Shown here: positions 12,791 through 23,200 of the stretch, in pieces
How positions within the stretch are numbered: the stretch's first letter is position 1
Layout of the letters: each line of letters begins with the position of its first letter
Assembly (NCBI GenBank): GCA_003508835.1
Contig: PUFA01000066.1
Location: forward strand, 6,838,501 to 6,902,500
Source of the DNA: Eonycteris spelaea
Lineage: Eukaryota > Chordata > Mammalia > Chiroptera > Pteropodidae
DNA: 64,000 bases
Direction: 5' to 3'
The notes under the pieces: generated by a model
What the model was told of the DNA's origin: nothing
The model's input: only the letters and a program-made list of their open reading frames with translations
Databases searched by the model: none
Program-made: the position numbers and the translations under genes

Positions 12791-13489
12791 ACCCGGTCAC
12801 AAGATGTGCCAGAGCCCGGAGGCAGCTGCCCCATAGACGGATACGGCACAAGCCTTGCCCTCGCCGATTCATTTACACAACCATCTGGCCCTGTGGGTAT
12901 AGTAAGGGTTGCCTTCCTGATCCCAGAATGACCTCCCACCCCACGTACCCCAAACCCCCGCCCCCAGTCATGGACACAACCGCTATGCAGCTTTCCCTTC
13001 TCATTTCTTTTCTATGTACTATTTCCTTCCCTCCAATAAATATCCTATTTCCTGCTGAGAGAATCAGTGGGGTGGGAGTGAAAAGGGGAAGGAGGGTCTT
13101 TTCCAACAGTTGGAAGCCTTAGAAAAGGAGCGGGCATAGAGCCAGACACACCTGGGTCCCCATCCTGGCTCCATCTAAGCCTGAGTCTCTCACCTGTACA
13201 ACTGTACCTGCTGGATTTGCACACTTCTCCTTAAAGATACTACGTTAGTTGACCCACACCTTTTGCATAAATGTGGACCTACTTCAGTGTGACAAAAAGT
13301 GCAGGCAAAAATAAAACAAAATTCACAACAACCCCCTCAAAAAAGCCCTCGGAGGAGTACGTGGTTAAGTCATTCCCCGTTCAGCTCTGAACATAAGCCG
13401 GGCATCGCAAACAGCAGTTCGCGGCCCCAGTGCAGAAGCCATCTGCTGAAAGGCCCAGAGACTCCGTTGCCCAGGGGGCTGTCTTAGGT

Positions 13490-13810
13490 CGTTGCATTTG
13501 CAAACTAACTCGCCGCAGACCTCAGAGTCGCCGGAGTCGCGCGGGCTGTGCTTCGCAGCGCTGAGGTCGGAGCCTTGGGAGGGCCTGCAGCGCCACGTAC
13601 TGGACGAGGACGGCTAGGACAGGGTTGTCGGTGCGCAGGGCGGGGCAGTCGAGGGTAAACCGCAGACTGTCGCTCACCAAAAACGACCCGCACGCGTCAC
13701 CCAGCTGCGGCCAGCAGAGCCCAAGTCCCCTAACGCCCTCCTCCGAGGCGGAGCTCTGCAGCCCTCGCCACAGAGCGGGAGATGCTGACAAAAACAGCTT
13801 CAGACCACCC
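13490..13810. other. GC-rich patch with a minus-strand open frame
   Basis: The patch is GC-rich with frequent CpG compared with the AT-rich flanks. On the minus strand an 89-codon frame runs 13791-13522. It includes a non-repetitive segment reading WPQLGDACGSFLVSDSLRF and then NPVLAVLVQYVALQALP. I do not recognise the family. It could be a fragment of a processed pseudogene, an unannotated exon or a chance frame in GC-rich DNA. Confidence 0.35.
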
Positions 13811-13929
13811 GCCTTAACGTCCCTGAGACACTCACGTGCAAAATGAAAATGACGATAATTCCGTGGAGCAAAGTGACAACCCGCGGGAAGCGCTCAGGGC
13901 CTGGCAGCAAACCGTGCAATACGCAGCAG

Positions 13930-14540
13930 CTGTCAGGCCAGAATCTCCTCTGAATAACAGGAATATAATAACAGGAATAATAAATGTGGTCTCCCATCCA
14001 ACAAGTAAGGAGTATGATAGCAAGTACTTGGGTTTACTATCTGCCGGGCTCTCTTCTAAGAGCCTCAAGAATTCCCCTAAAGTTAATAACATCATTGTCC
14101 CCATTTCACAGATAAGGAAAAACTTCAGAGAGATTAAGTAAGTCAGCCAAGGTCAGCTGGTAAGCAAGCAGCGGCACTAAACTTCAAGTGCCAGCAGCCT
14201 GGTCCAGAGGTCATAAAAAGTTTCCTTCCTGGATAGAGACTGGCAGGTCAAGTCTCTCTCCCCACCTCCCACCCCTTTTCCTTGGTAATCTATTAGAAAG
14301 GGGAAAGTAAGTGAATCAAATGGATTTGTTTTCCCCCGAAGACCCTCCATGATGCTTTTACTGCCTTTTAAGTTCCTCACTGGCATGGTGGCCTCGGGTA
14401 TTTGTCCCCATCTTTCAGAGAGAAAATGGAAAATCTACATTGAGTTAATGAGTTCAAATCCCTTGCTCATCACTCCCAAAAGCCAGTCAGAGAGGGTCCA
14501 GGCTGGAACCCCATGTCTAGGCCACACTGACCCAGGACAA
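13930..14540 (-). repeat. Two MIR-type fragments, antisense
   Basis: About 13990-14220 reads as reverse-complement MIR: 'attgtccccatttcacagat', then 'ggtcagctggtaagcaagca'. A second, weaker copy lies at about 14390-14540, with 'gtttgtccccatctttcagag'-like sequence and 'ggctggaaccccatgtctag'. Confidence 0.6.
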
Positions 14541-14630
14541 GCCCCAAGTGACAGAGCCAGAGGCCTACGGACAAGGCTGATGAGCAATATTCCAAATTGT
14601 TGGGAGACCAATGAGAGATTAGTATATTCA

Positions 14631-14635
<5 letters not shown>

Positions 14636-14677
<42 letters not shown>
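14636..14677. repeat. (TC)n microsatellite
   Basis: A perfect dinucleotide TC run of about 21 units follows an ATTCATTCAT-like stretch. It produces an artificial Ser-Leu/Arg-Glu repeat in the overlapping frames. Confidence 0.97.
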
Positions 14678-14680
<3 letters not shown>

Positions 14681-14990
14681 CCCTAAGAAACAACACCATT
14701 TAAAAATGTCCCTGCATACTGAAATCTGAGAGCTGGCCCAGCTAGTTAGGATGCGCCTCAGGGACGAATGACGCTCGGAGTTGGCACGGATGCGACACGC
14801 AGGCCCTGGAGTGCCACTTTCCCAAAGGCGGACTGGACTCACCCGCAGGCCGGCTGCCCCGCTCCGGAGATGGCCCAGCACCCGCAGGCCGCCCTGGAAC
14901 GCGCTGTCGCGGCGGCTTCCCGGTGAGACCTGAACCTGGCCGCCCACGCGCGGACGGCAGGGACAGACTGAGGCGACGGCCGGCTCCAGG

Positions 14991-15004
14991 TCACTAGGTG
15001 GCAG
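14991..15004 (+). promoter_or_regulatory. CTCF-like binding motif
   Basis: The 14-mer TCACTAGGTGGCAG closely fits the CTCF core (CCASYAGRKGGCAG), with one clear mismatch at the first C. The GC-rich surroundings fit a bound site. Occupancy is inferred, not shown. Confidence 0.55.
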
Positions 15005-15114
15005 TTGCACAAGCGAGACACTCGTTTTCGAAGCCTGTCGGGTCCGCGGACCGGCAGGTCTCCACACTCGCCTCCGGAAGCTGACGGGTTGACGCGGAGG
15101 CCGGAAGGGGGCTC

Positions 15115-15153
15115 GGTCACGTGCTCGGGCCACGTGCCCCGCCGCACGTGACC
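15115..15153. promoter_or_regulatory. Triple CACGTG E-box cluster in an inverted repeat
   Basis: Three perfect E-boxes lie within 33 bp. The outer two sit in an exact 10-bp inverted repeat, GGTCACGTGC (15115-15124) and GCACGTGACC (15144-15153), around a central CACGTG at 15131-15136. GTCACGTG half-sites are favoured by USF, MITF/TFE and MYC-class bHLH factors. Confidence 0.6.
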
Positions 15154-15739
15154 GTGAGTCCTCGCTTCGCCACTGGGCGGGTTCCGCGACGCTAAGCCCA
15201 GGGGCAGACGAGGAAGCCACTTGGACCTCCGCGTCCGTTCCCGCAGCATCTTATCAATGTTACAGCGAGAGGACGTGGAAGACACGACGTTATTCGAGGA
15301 CCTGCCGGAGTCTCTCAAGGCTGCGGCCTTGAAAATGGTTCCGGCTGTGGGACCCATGAGCGGAACGTACGATCCAGGGACACGGGAGCAGGGAAGACCC
15401 TGTGACCGCTGGACCAGCTCGCCATCGCTGGGTCACGGTGTCTCCACGACCTCCAAGTCCTCGGCCTCTTCGCCCCACCTCCAGACCATCGCTCTTCTCC
15501 TGTCGCTCAGGTCCTCCCGCGTGACCCAGAGTCACCAGCAGAGCTGAAGCCACATCCTCGCTGGCCGGAGTTCCGCAAATCCTAGTGGGGCTCGGGCTGC
15601 TCGTCCTGGCACCTCCATCCCGTTCTCCACTCAGCAAGCAGAAGACACGGTCAGCGTGGCCATGCTTTGTTGCCTCAACTAAAACCCTTCGTCGTGCGCC
15701 CACTGCAGCTAAAGTAAAACTAAAGGATTGGCTCCTGGC

Positions 15740-16125
15740 ACCTTTGCCCAGCCCAGCTCAAGCCCCTCACTCCATTGGACCCTGCCCCAACACGCCATGC
15801 TCTCTCCTTCCTTTGGAAAAGCACCCTTGTCGCCCTCTCTGCTTGCAGCTCTTCCCACTTGAAGCTCCATGTCTGCCCCTTTGCAGACATGTCCAATGCC
15901 TCCTAGAGGAGGCCTTTCTGATCACTTAACAGCAGCCACAATTCTTGATGCTGTCATCACTTGGCTATTTGTCCATTGTCCATCAGCCCACCCCTAAGAG
16001 CTCTAAGCTCCACAAGAGCAGGAATCGCGTCTGAGCTGTCCACCTATAACCCAGTGCCTGGCACAGTATTGGCAGATCTTAGATGCTCAATAAATATTTG
16101 AGGGAGGAAGGAAGAAAAGAAGGGA
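15740..16125 (+). repeat. L2 element
   Basis: The 3' part is diagnostic: 'gctccacaagagcaggaatc', then 'cagtgcctggcacagtattg' and 'gatgctcaataaatatttga', followed by a GGAAGGAAG-type tail. Confidence 0.85.
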
Positions 16126-16194
16126 GGAAGGGAATGAGAAGAAAGACACAGCCCTTATGAGAGAAAAATCAGTAATTATGAATATAATTTATAA

Positions 16195-16420
16195 TAAAAG
16201 AGCTAACACCAATATAGGTCTGCGCTGTGCCAGGTGCTAGTCTAAGCACTTTACATGTGTTAACACAATTATCCTCAGAATAAGCCCATCATGTACCTGG
16301 TATTACTATCCCCTTCTTGCAGATGTGGAAACTGAGGCACAGGTTAAGTAACCTGTCTGGTGTCAAACGGGAACCAAGTGGTAGAGCTCGAACCTGAACA
16401 CAGGCTTCATCCCAGAGGTC
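16195..16420 (-). repeat. MIR element, antisense
   Basis: Reverse-complement MIR landmarks: 'gtgccaggtgctagtctaag', 'tactatccccttcttgcaga' and 'gaaactgaggcacaggttaa', then 'gagctcgaacctgaacacag'. Confidence 0.85.
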
Positions 16421-16429
16421 ACGCCCTCA

Positions 16430-16880
16430 GCCTCCACTGAGAAGACCCTAAATGTCCACACATAGGGAGAGGGGTAAGCCTCTTCGGGCACAGCCACTGC
16501 AAGAGTACAATGCGGCCATTTAAAGAAAGATGAGGCTAGTGTTCTTGATGCAATAGTGGATGATAAAAGCAAATGGAAAACACGTTTTGGGGTTAAAAAA
16601 ATTAAATAAAGCAACAATCAGATGTGATTGTTTGTACATAGAAGCATGCCTAGAAGGACATGCAAAAAAAAAAAAAACACTGACATTGGCTACAGCAGGC
16701 AGAGCTTTCACTGGGTCTCTTGCTCTAGGCTCCAGGGCACACAGAACTCTTTCTGGGCACCCACAGGACGGTCCTCTCTAAAATCACACCGCCAGTTATC
16801 TTCAGTCCTTTACTTTCCTTCCACATGGCACTTAGTGCTGCCTGACATCATAGGTATACATACAACTTAATTGTTCAATG
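16430..16880 (+). repeat. Old L1 3'-end fragment
   Basis: The run 'acaatgcggccatttaaaga', then 'gatgcaatagtggatgataaa', followed by a degenerate A-rich region with an A13 tract near 16664, resembles an L1M-type 3' end. It is diverged. Confidence 0.5.
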
Positions 16881-17440
16881 CCTGTCTCTGGAAGGTAAAG
16901 ACAAATTGAAAAAGGAAAAACTTAATTTTCCCTGGTGCAGAAAGGGAAAAGACGCCTCCCCCCTTTTTCTTAGAGCATTTCCTTTAGAAAAAATTGTAAA
17001 CCTTTTAAAAGGTAAAATAAGCTTCTTGTCAACTTTTACAACCCAGGACTGTTTTTAAGTCTGAGAGCCATTTCTTTGAAATATAAACATGAAGACAGTA
17101 CCCTCATCTTCTGGTCTAGGCGAGGGCTTCTAACTAGCTCTGTGTTATAATCACATGCTTCATAGAGATATGAGGAGTTTTTATTTCTTTGGATAAAGAC
17201 AATCAGCAAACACCAATGGCTGCCCCAATTACCAGTGTTTTTAGGATGACGTATGTGTGCCAGTCAAGGCACTGGGAGAACTAGTGATTGTTTATCTGAG
17301 AACAGGATTTCCTTTTGTCTTTGCAATTTCTTTAGTGGATTGCCTGCGATATGCATCGCATTCTGGCTTAATGTTTATTCAATAATAAACTGTTTTCTTT
17401 CTCTTCTCTTTTTGTGGAAGTTTTTCTCAGTTAGCAAGAG
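16880..17440. other. Intergenic AT-rich DNA, nothing recognised
   Basis: No gene, RNA gene or clear repeat seen. Confidence 0.4.
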
Positions 17441-17585
17441 ACTTTGCTTGTAATTATATTTCCGCAATATCTCTTCCCCAGTAGACGATAAGCTCTGAGA
17501 CCTTTTGTGTTCCTGGTTCATGGCTATGTGTCTGGCACTGAGTAGGAGCTCAAAATGTGTTTATTGAATGAATAAATGACCTTAC
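17440..17585 (+). repeat. L2 3' end
   Basis: It has 'tagacgataagctctgagac', then 'ctggcactgagtaggagctc' and 'tgtttattgaatgaataaat', the normal end of an L2 copy. Confidence 0.8.
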
Positions 17586-18029
17586 TGGTAGCATTGTTTG
17601 AATTTTATTTTTTACAATGAGCGAGTATTACTTACTATAATTTTAAAAAACCAATCGAGCTTTTTAAAACTCCACACTTGTCATAGAAAGGCAAGCATGA
17701 TGGTTTGCTTTAAGGTTATTGATTTTATTTCCTGCTAATCCCCATGCTTCTCAGACATACATCAGCAGTCTTTAAATCATTATTAGTAACTACTTCAGAG
17801 ACTCTCATTAGCAACCATTTCAGACATCATACAAAAAAATCTTCAGACATCAGTCTCAGCTAATCCAGATCTTTCCTAAATTCTGATAAGTGATCCATTT
17901 ATAATTTGAAGACAGTAGAGATTTTCAAAATACCATATCGGCACCTCCATTCACCAACAGGCTACCACTTTTCTCAGTGGACACGTTAAATGCCCACCCT
18001 ATCCACCCTCTTGTCAGAATAAATGAATG

Positions 18030-18640
18030 AAGAGAAACAATAATGATGGCTGTGCTCACAGCAATTAACTTTTTGGACAGCACTGCATGTGCCAAGCCTT
18101 GTCAGTACCCTATGTGCATGATTTTTCATAATCTTCATAGCAACCCCATAAGATTAAAATTCTCATTTTACAGATAAGAAAACTGAGGTTCAGAGGTATT
18201 GAGTGACTTGCTCAGTCACCTCGTTAGTGCACAGTAAAGTAGGAACAAATCTCCAATGCAATCCGATCCCAAAGCCCCAACTTTTGGCCTCAAGCCATAA
18301 AATGCCATTGAGCCCAAAGTTTTGGACCAATTTTCCACCTCCTTTGTGGAAATAAAAAGAGAAAACCCAACCAGGCAGGAACCTGGGACTGGAGGAATCA
18401 GAATTCTTCATAATAATTCACATTTTCTGAGCTCTTACCTTGTGCCAGGGACTGGGCTAAGCATTCTAAAGCTGTTATCTAATGTAAAGCTCATACTGAA
18501 CGAAGGTGTTCACTCTTACTGTCCCCATTGCAAAGTGAAGACTGCCTGTGAAGTGTAGAAAGGTGAAGTGACTTGCCAAGGTGCCACAATTAGTAAGTAG
18601 CCTAGTCAGAATCAAATCCAGGTCTGTCTGTCTCCATGGC
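18030..18640 (-). repeat. Two MIR elements, antisense
   Basis: Copy one is at about 18045-18290, with 'cattttacagataagaaaac' and 'tgaggttcagaggtattgag'. Copy two is at about 18410-18640, with 'accttgtgccagggactggg' and 'actgtccccattgcaaagtg'. Confidence 0.75.
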
Positions 18641-19350
18641 CCATGTTCTTAAAGACACGATTCTTCCCCAAAGCAACAGAGAAAAGCAGATAATGATCTA
18701 AAATCAGTCCAGTTCAACAGAGACAGAGCCAGGAGTTGGGCCAGGAAGAGAAAGGGGTCACTCTGAAGTGGGTGGCTGCAGATGCCACGGGTGACATTTT
18801 CCACATCAAATGGCGGGGGAGTCCTGTCCTGGGAATGGGAGATTTCAAGGGCCCCTTTTGTGTTTGCCTTCTCAAAGACCAGGGCCCTGACCTATGTTTT
18901 TTAATCCTCCTTTGTGCCTAGCTCAGCATTAAGCACAACAGGGCTGCTGGGTGAATAGCTGTTGAACAAATGAGCTAATGCACATGTCGACTTTTACAAG
19001 AGACTATAGCTGTTGCTCTCACAGTTCTCGGCTCAGAGGTGGTCTGCAGGGGTCTGCATTATGCCCCCACAAGGCCGTTTGTGCCGGAGACAGAGGGAAG
19101 CCCGTGGGGCACTGATGGCACGCCTGTTGTGCACACATGGCATTGCTTTTCATGCTTTCAGGAAGCCATAGGGACACATGCCGTGATTTCCACATTATGG
19201 AAAAAGAAAGCTAAAGTTCAAGGAGGCTGCATAACCTGCCTGGGTCTGCACCGCTAATTGTCACGATCTCTAGAACTGAACTCTGACCTGCTTGCCTCCA
19301 AAGACGCTGCTCACAAGGGGCGAAGAATCAGAAAGTGTTGTGTGATGGAA
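18640..19350. other. Intergenic DNA upstream of FAM210B, no gene recognised
   Basis: A weak antisense MIR-like stretch is possible near 19140-19290. Otherwise nothing is supported. Confidence 0.35.
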
Positions 19351-19354
19351 GCAA

Positions 19355-19461
<107 letters not shown>

Positions 19462-19683
19462 GTGGATAACCAGTAAGCACGGGTTGAATGAGCAAGTAAA
19501 TGAATGGATGAAACAGTTTCAACACGAGGGTTACCATCCATATCTGTTGCTGCAAGATGTCACGAATGATGGGGACTGTACAATTAAGTTCAAGTTATAA
19601 TAGTAGAAAAAAGGGAACCACCTACATAGCCACTGTAATCTACATTAATTGCGGTTGCACGAATTCCAAGGCTGTCGAAAAAG

Positions 19684-19975
19684 GCGCACGTCTGCAGCCC
19701 CGCCCACTGCGTGCTGGATTCCAGCTCCGGCCCCGCCCACCGTGCGCACGGCTCTGGCGACGGAGGGGCGGAGACGGTGGGTGGAGCCAAGCGGACGCAC
19801 ACGTTCCCCAGCCCCACCCATTCCACGAGGAGTTTCAGCGCCGGCCCCGCCCACCGCGCGCGCGGCCTGGGCCCCGGGGGGCGGGGTCGGTGGGCGGGAC
19901 CCAGGAGGGTGCGCGGTTCCGGCTCCGCCCACGCCGCTCTGGGCTCGGGTTCCCGCCGGGCGACCCGCAACCGCA
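19684..19975. repeat. 114-bp GC-rich tandem repeat in the FAM210B promoter
   Basis: Two units with a 114-bp period, plus part of a third, lie just upstream of FAM210B. The anchor CCGGCCCCGCCCACC occurs at 19727 and again at 19841. The CAGCCCC box occurs at 19695 and at 19809. A 34-bp window around the anchor matches at about 30 positions between units. Each unit carries CCCCGCCC or CCCCACCC boxes, which are SP/KLF-type sites. Confidence 0.8.
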
Positions 19976-20022
19976 CGCACTCTCTGGTAGGCTGCGCGAG
20001 CCGCAGCCCTTCGCTGCGTACC
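19684..20022 (+). promoter_or_regulatory. FAM210B: FAM210B CpG-rich promoter and 5' leader
   Basis: The region directly upstream of the start codon is very GC-rich with abundant CpG and repeated GC boxes. There is no TATA box. The transcription start is not defined by sequence alone but probably lies within the last 100-150 bp before the ATG at 20023. The ATG context is TACCATGG, with C at -1 and -2, A at -3 and G at +4, a strong Kozak match. Confidence 0.65.
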
Positions 20023-20208
20023 ATGGCCCGGCTGCTGGTGCTGCTGGGCCCGGCGGGCAGAGTGGGCACTCGGGTCCAGCCTCGCGCCACTTGGCTTCTG
20101 AGCGCCACCGCCCCCTGCGCCCCGCCGCCCTCTTTCCTGCCTCTGCTCCGGCCGGGGCCAGACTCTAAGCTGCTGAGCACGGCCCGCGGGGACTGCGATG
20201 GCCGCCAG
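20023..20208 (+). CDS. FAM210B: FAM210B coding exon 1
   Basis: 62 complete codons from ATG to CAG, followed by the donor GTAAGC at 20209. It encodes the presequence and a low-complexity Pro/Ser linker. The open frame continues into the intron to 20694, but codon content there is not protein-like. Confidence 0.92.
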
Positions 20209-23200
20209 GTAAGCCTCCCCATCCCCATGCCCCTTCTCAGGCGCCCCGATCCTGGGTCCCCGGGTTCCGGGATCCCCGATTCACCTCGCCGAAGGGGAGC
20301 TTTGCATGCTCACCTGCCCGAGACCGAGCACCTCCAGGGTCCGCAGACCCTAAATCTCTACAACCGGGGAAGCGATCCTCCTAATTCACAGCCGGAGAAA
20401 CAGGCTTGGCGAGATGAGGTGATCCGCCCGGGGTCACAGCCTGCAGCGGAGGGCGCCCCGGGTTCCCAAAGAGCCCGCTACCGCCGAGGGCTTTGTAGAT
20501 GGGGCCTGCACTTGGTATTAACGTCCTCGCTGGGCCGTCAGAGTTGTTCCCGTTTGAAGTCACTTCGGAGCCTCCTCGGGGGACCCGGGAGAAAGGCTGC
20601 GGAGGGGGCTGCTGTCTCTGACGGCCCCCGGCGCTTGCTGCTACTCCCTTTTATCTCACCCAAAGAGCAGGCCTCGCTCTCAGACTTCAGGTGAGACTTG
20701 TGCAAAGAACGCAGTGTCATTTCATGTGCTAAGTGAAAACAGAGTTCCAGTCAGAATGGTCATACCGGCTTTTCTTTAAAAAAGAAAAAAAAATCCATTG
20801 CAGTTGTTTTTCCTTGAAGTGCATCCCCTTAAAGAAAAACAGTAGTAAAGTGTGGACTCTAGAGATACAGGACCAAAAAGTTGGGGCACCAGAACCCGTC
20901 CTCCTGTCCTGCCAGTGCCTCAAGCTTGGTGCCCCGTAGTCCCTTTGCCTGGTGCCATCCAGCCCCTCCACTCCCCAGCAATGTGACAGCACCCCGAGCG
21001 CTGAAGGCCTCTGAGCCTCTCCGCTGACCTTTCAGCGGGTTAAAAATAGCACCTTCCCAACAAGAGTTTGGGGGACAATTCCATGAGCTGGTGCAGGCCT
21101 GAGCACAGGGCCAACCGTGTGAGCCCATCAGACAGACAGAAGATCTTGTCTCTAAATCCTGAGCCCAGGCTGGGGATGCTCAGGGATCTGCCCCCCCTCC
21201 CCCAACACACACACACACGGCTGCCTCCTGTGATTCTTCATGGTTCAGCCCAGCCATCCCTTCCTCCAGGAAGCCTTCCAGGACCACCACTGATGCCTTG
21301 GATGCCTCCACTGTCCCCTCAGCCCATGGGTGCAGATCTCTGCGTTCGTCATTGGGAATAATCTCACTTGCTTGTCGTCCCAGCAGCCTTGTCCCCAGTC
21401 TAGGCCCTGGCAAGTGTGTGTGTGTGAGTGTGAGTGTGTATGTGTGTGTGTGATATGTGTATACGGTGGTATGAGTGTGGTCTCAGAGCCTTGTATTCTT
21501 TACTCACTAATTCTGTGGTCTTAATCAAAGTCCCTCACTTTTCTGCCTCAGTTTCCTCATCTGTTTGTGAAGAAATGAATGTCTGAAAAGTTTCCATTCC
21601 TTGCAAGTCACCCCCCTCCTCAATTATTTTAGCTTTAGTCTTCTCTAGGGTCAGGAAGAAAAATGCACGGCTCACAATGCTTAAAGGTATTTCCTTATAC
21701 CAAGAGTAAAGGAAGAAAATTGTCCAAGTGAGAGTCTAACTCTAGAAAGTTAAAAACGAACCCTGACGCTGGCTAACAGGAAATTGTCCATTGTGTCTGG
21801 AGTTGTCCCTTCCATTGTCTTGCAATAGATGCTGGTTATTCTGTAGCTGGAAATCTGCCTGCCTTTTTATTTCTCTTTATTTTTTGGCCAAAAAGGCCTT
21901 TTGCCAAAACAGAGGTTGTAAAGAAAAGGGCCCTCCATAGCTACACTCAGTCCTGGTGGATGGAGATAGGGCCAGATGTCAAGGGTGGGAAATGAAAGGG
22001 GCCTTCACTGTCACCAGCCCCCCTCAGAATGTTGTTTGGCACTTGGAGCTGCAGACGGTAGATCGTTCGTCCTATCAGGCCCTGCAGACTGGTCCGGCGG
22101 TTCTCCCATCTGCAGCCTTCCGGGGCTGCCAACAGATGCGGGGGCTTGTTTATCAGATGAGCAGCCTTTCTGGCCAGGGAGCGGCAGGGACCACCAAAGG
22201 CTTAGAGTCAGCGGAGGTCACGTGTGCTGGCCAACCCAAAGGAGATTGAGTATAGTTTTCCTACTCCCCTCCAGAGCCCTGAAGTTCTGGGAGTACCTTC
22301 CTTTAGGAGTGTTCAACTCTTGCAGGACCTGAACGGGAGTCTGCTGGTGACTTTAGAAGCCATGTGGCCTAGTGGTGACAAGCACAGCAACCAGTCCAGG
22401 CGCTGCCAGCAACTCATCACTTCCACCCAAACCTGTCTGTCCGAGAGGGAGTGACAGGGTGGCCACGTCACAGGATGATGACGATGCCTGTAAAGCGCCA
22501 GGCTCAGTGGAAGGGGCCTGCCTGAGAACCCTGGTGTCTTCCTAAAACCTTTCAAAAGCTGTCCTGCTTTATGCCTGTTGACATTCAGTCGCTGGGACCC
22601 CATAACGCATACTGATTTCACCGGCCCTCACCTTGTTAAAGTGTTTACTTCCATAAGTCTGAAAGTGCTCAAAAACTAAAGGCAATACGTTCGTCCCCAC
22701 CCCTGTCACCTTAGCACGTAATCCCCAGGCCTGAGAGCAGCTCTGAATGAAACCGAGGCTTAATTCCAGGGCCACAGCTACTGCACATTGTTTTTTTCAC
22801 CTCCAACTACAGTCTGGGAACAAAAGAGATGCTCTTTGAAATGGGGGTGGTCAAGACCTTTAACTAATAAATTTCAGGTTTGTGCAGACTTCTTGGGGAG
22901 GAGGAGCAAATGAGTAGCTGTTATGTGTGAGGAAAAGTCAAGGAAGATTCTGGGCAAACAGACCAGCAGCATCTGAGCCACCTGGGCCGCCCCAGGACGT
23001 ATGCGCTCAGCCGTCCTCCTGGAGCAGGTTGGGGCAGGGCTGGGAGGTCCCCTCCAGCCCCAGGTGCACCTCATGGAGTTTGGAGGCCACTGCTGTGTGC
23101 AGCCCCGCTCTGGGCCCTGCATCCTTTCATTTTCGTTCTGGGGGTCCTGCCCCTGCCTGCTGGGGATTCTGGGCTGTCGTTCTCCTCCTTCTGGCCTCTG

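Larger units (their letters stand above)
14740..15450. promoter_or_regulatory. CpG-rich island-like segment, candidate orphan promoter or enhancer
   Basis: This stretch has a high density of CpG between AT-rich, repeat-rich flanks. It contains a CTCF-like motif at 14991-15004 and three CACGTG boxes at 15118, 15131 and 15145. Long open frames run across it on both strands: minus 15220-14435 and 15357-14839, and plus 15221-15547. GC-rich DNA readily produces such frames. The plus frame includes REDVEDTTLFEDLPESLKAA, which I cannot match to a family. It lies about 5 kb upstream of FAM210B. It could be an alternative or orphan promoter, an enhancer, or a relic of a retrocopied gene. Confidence 0.45.

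Noticed and set aside
14435..15357. Long minus-strand frames (261 and 172 codons) as a new gene
   Set aside because: They cross a TC microsatellite and a MIR piece and overlap each other in different frames of GC-rich DNA. There is no recognisable domain.
19557..20228. Long frames on both strands upstream of FAM210B
   Set aside because: They are produced by the GC-rich 114-bp tandem repeat and carry a repeated Pro/Arg composition. Only the FAM210B frame from 20023 has a proper start and splice donor.
20209..20694. Extension of FAM210B exon 1 frame into the intron
   Set aside because: The donor GTAAGC at 20209 is strong, and exon 2 continues the conserved protein in the right phase.
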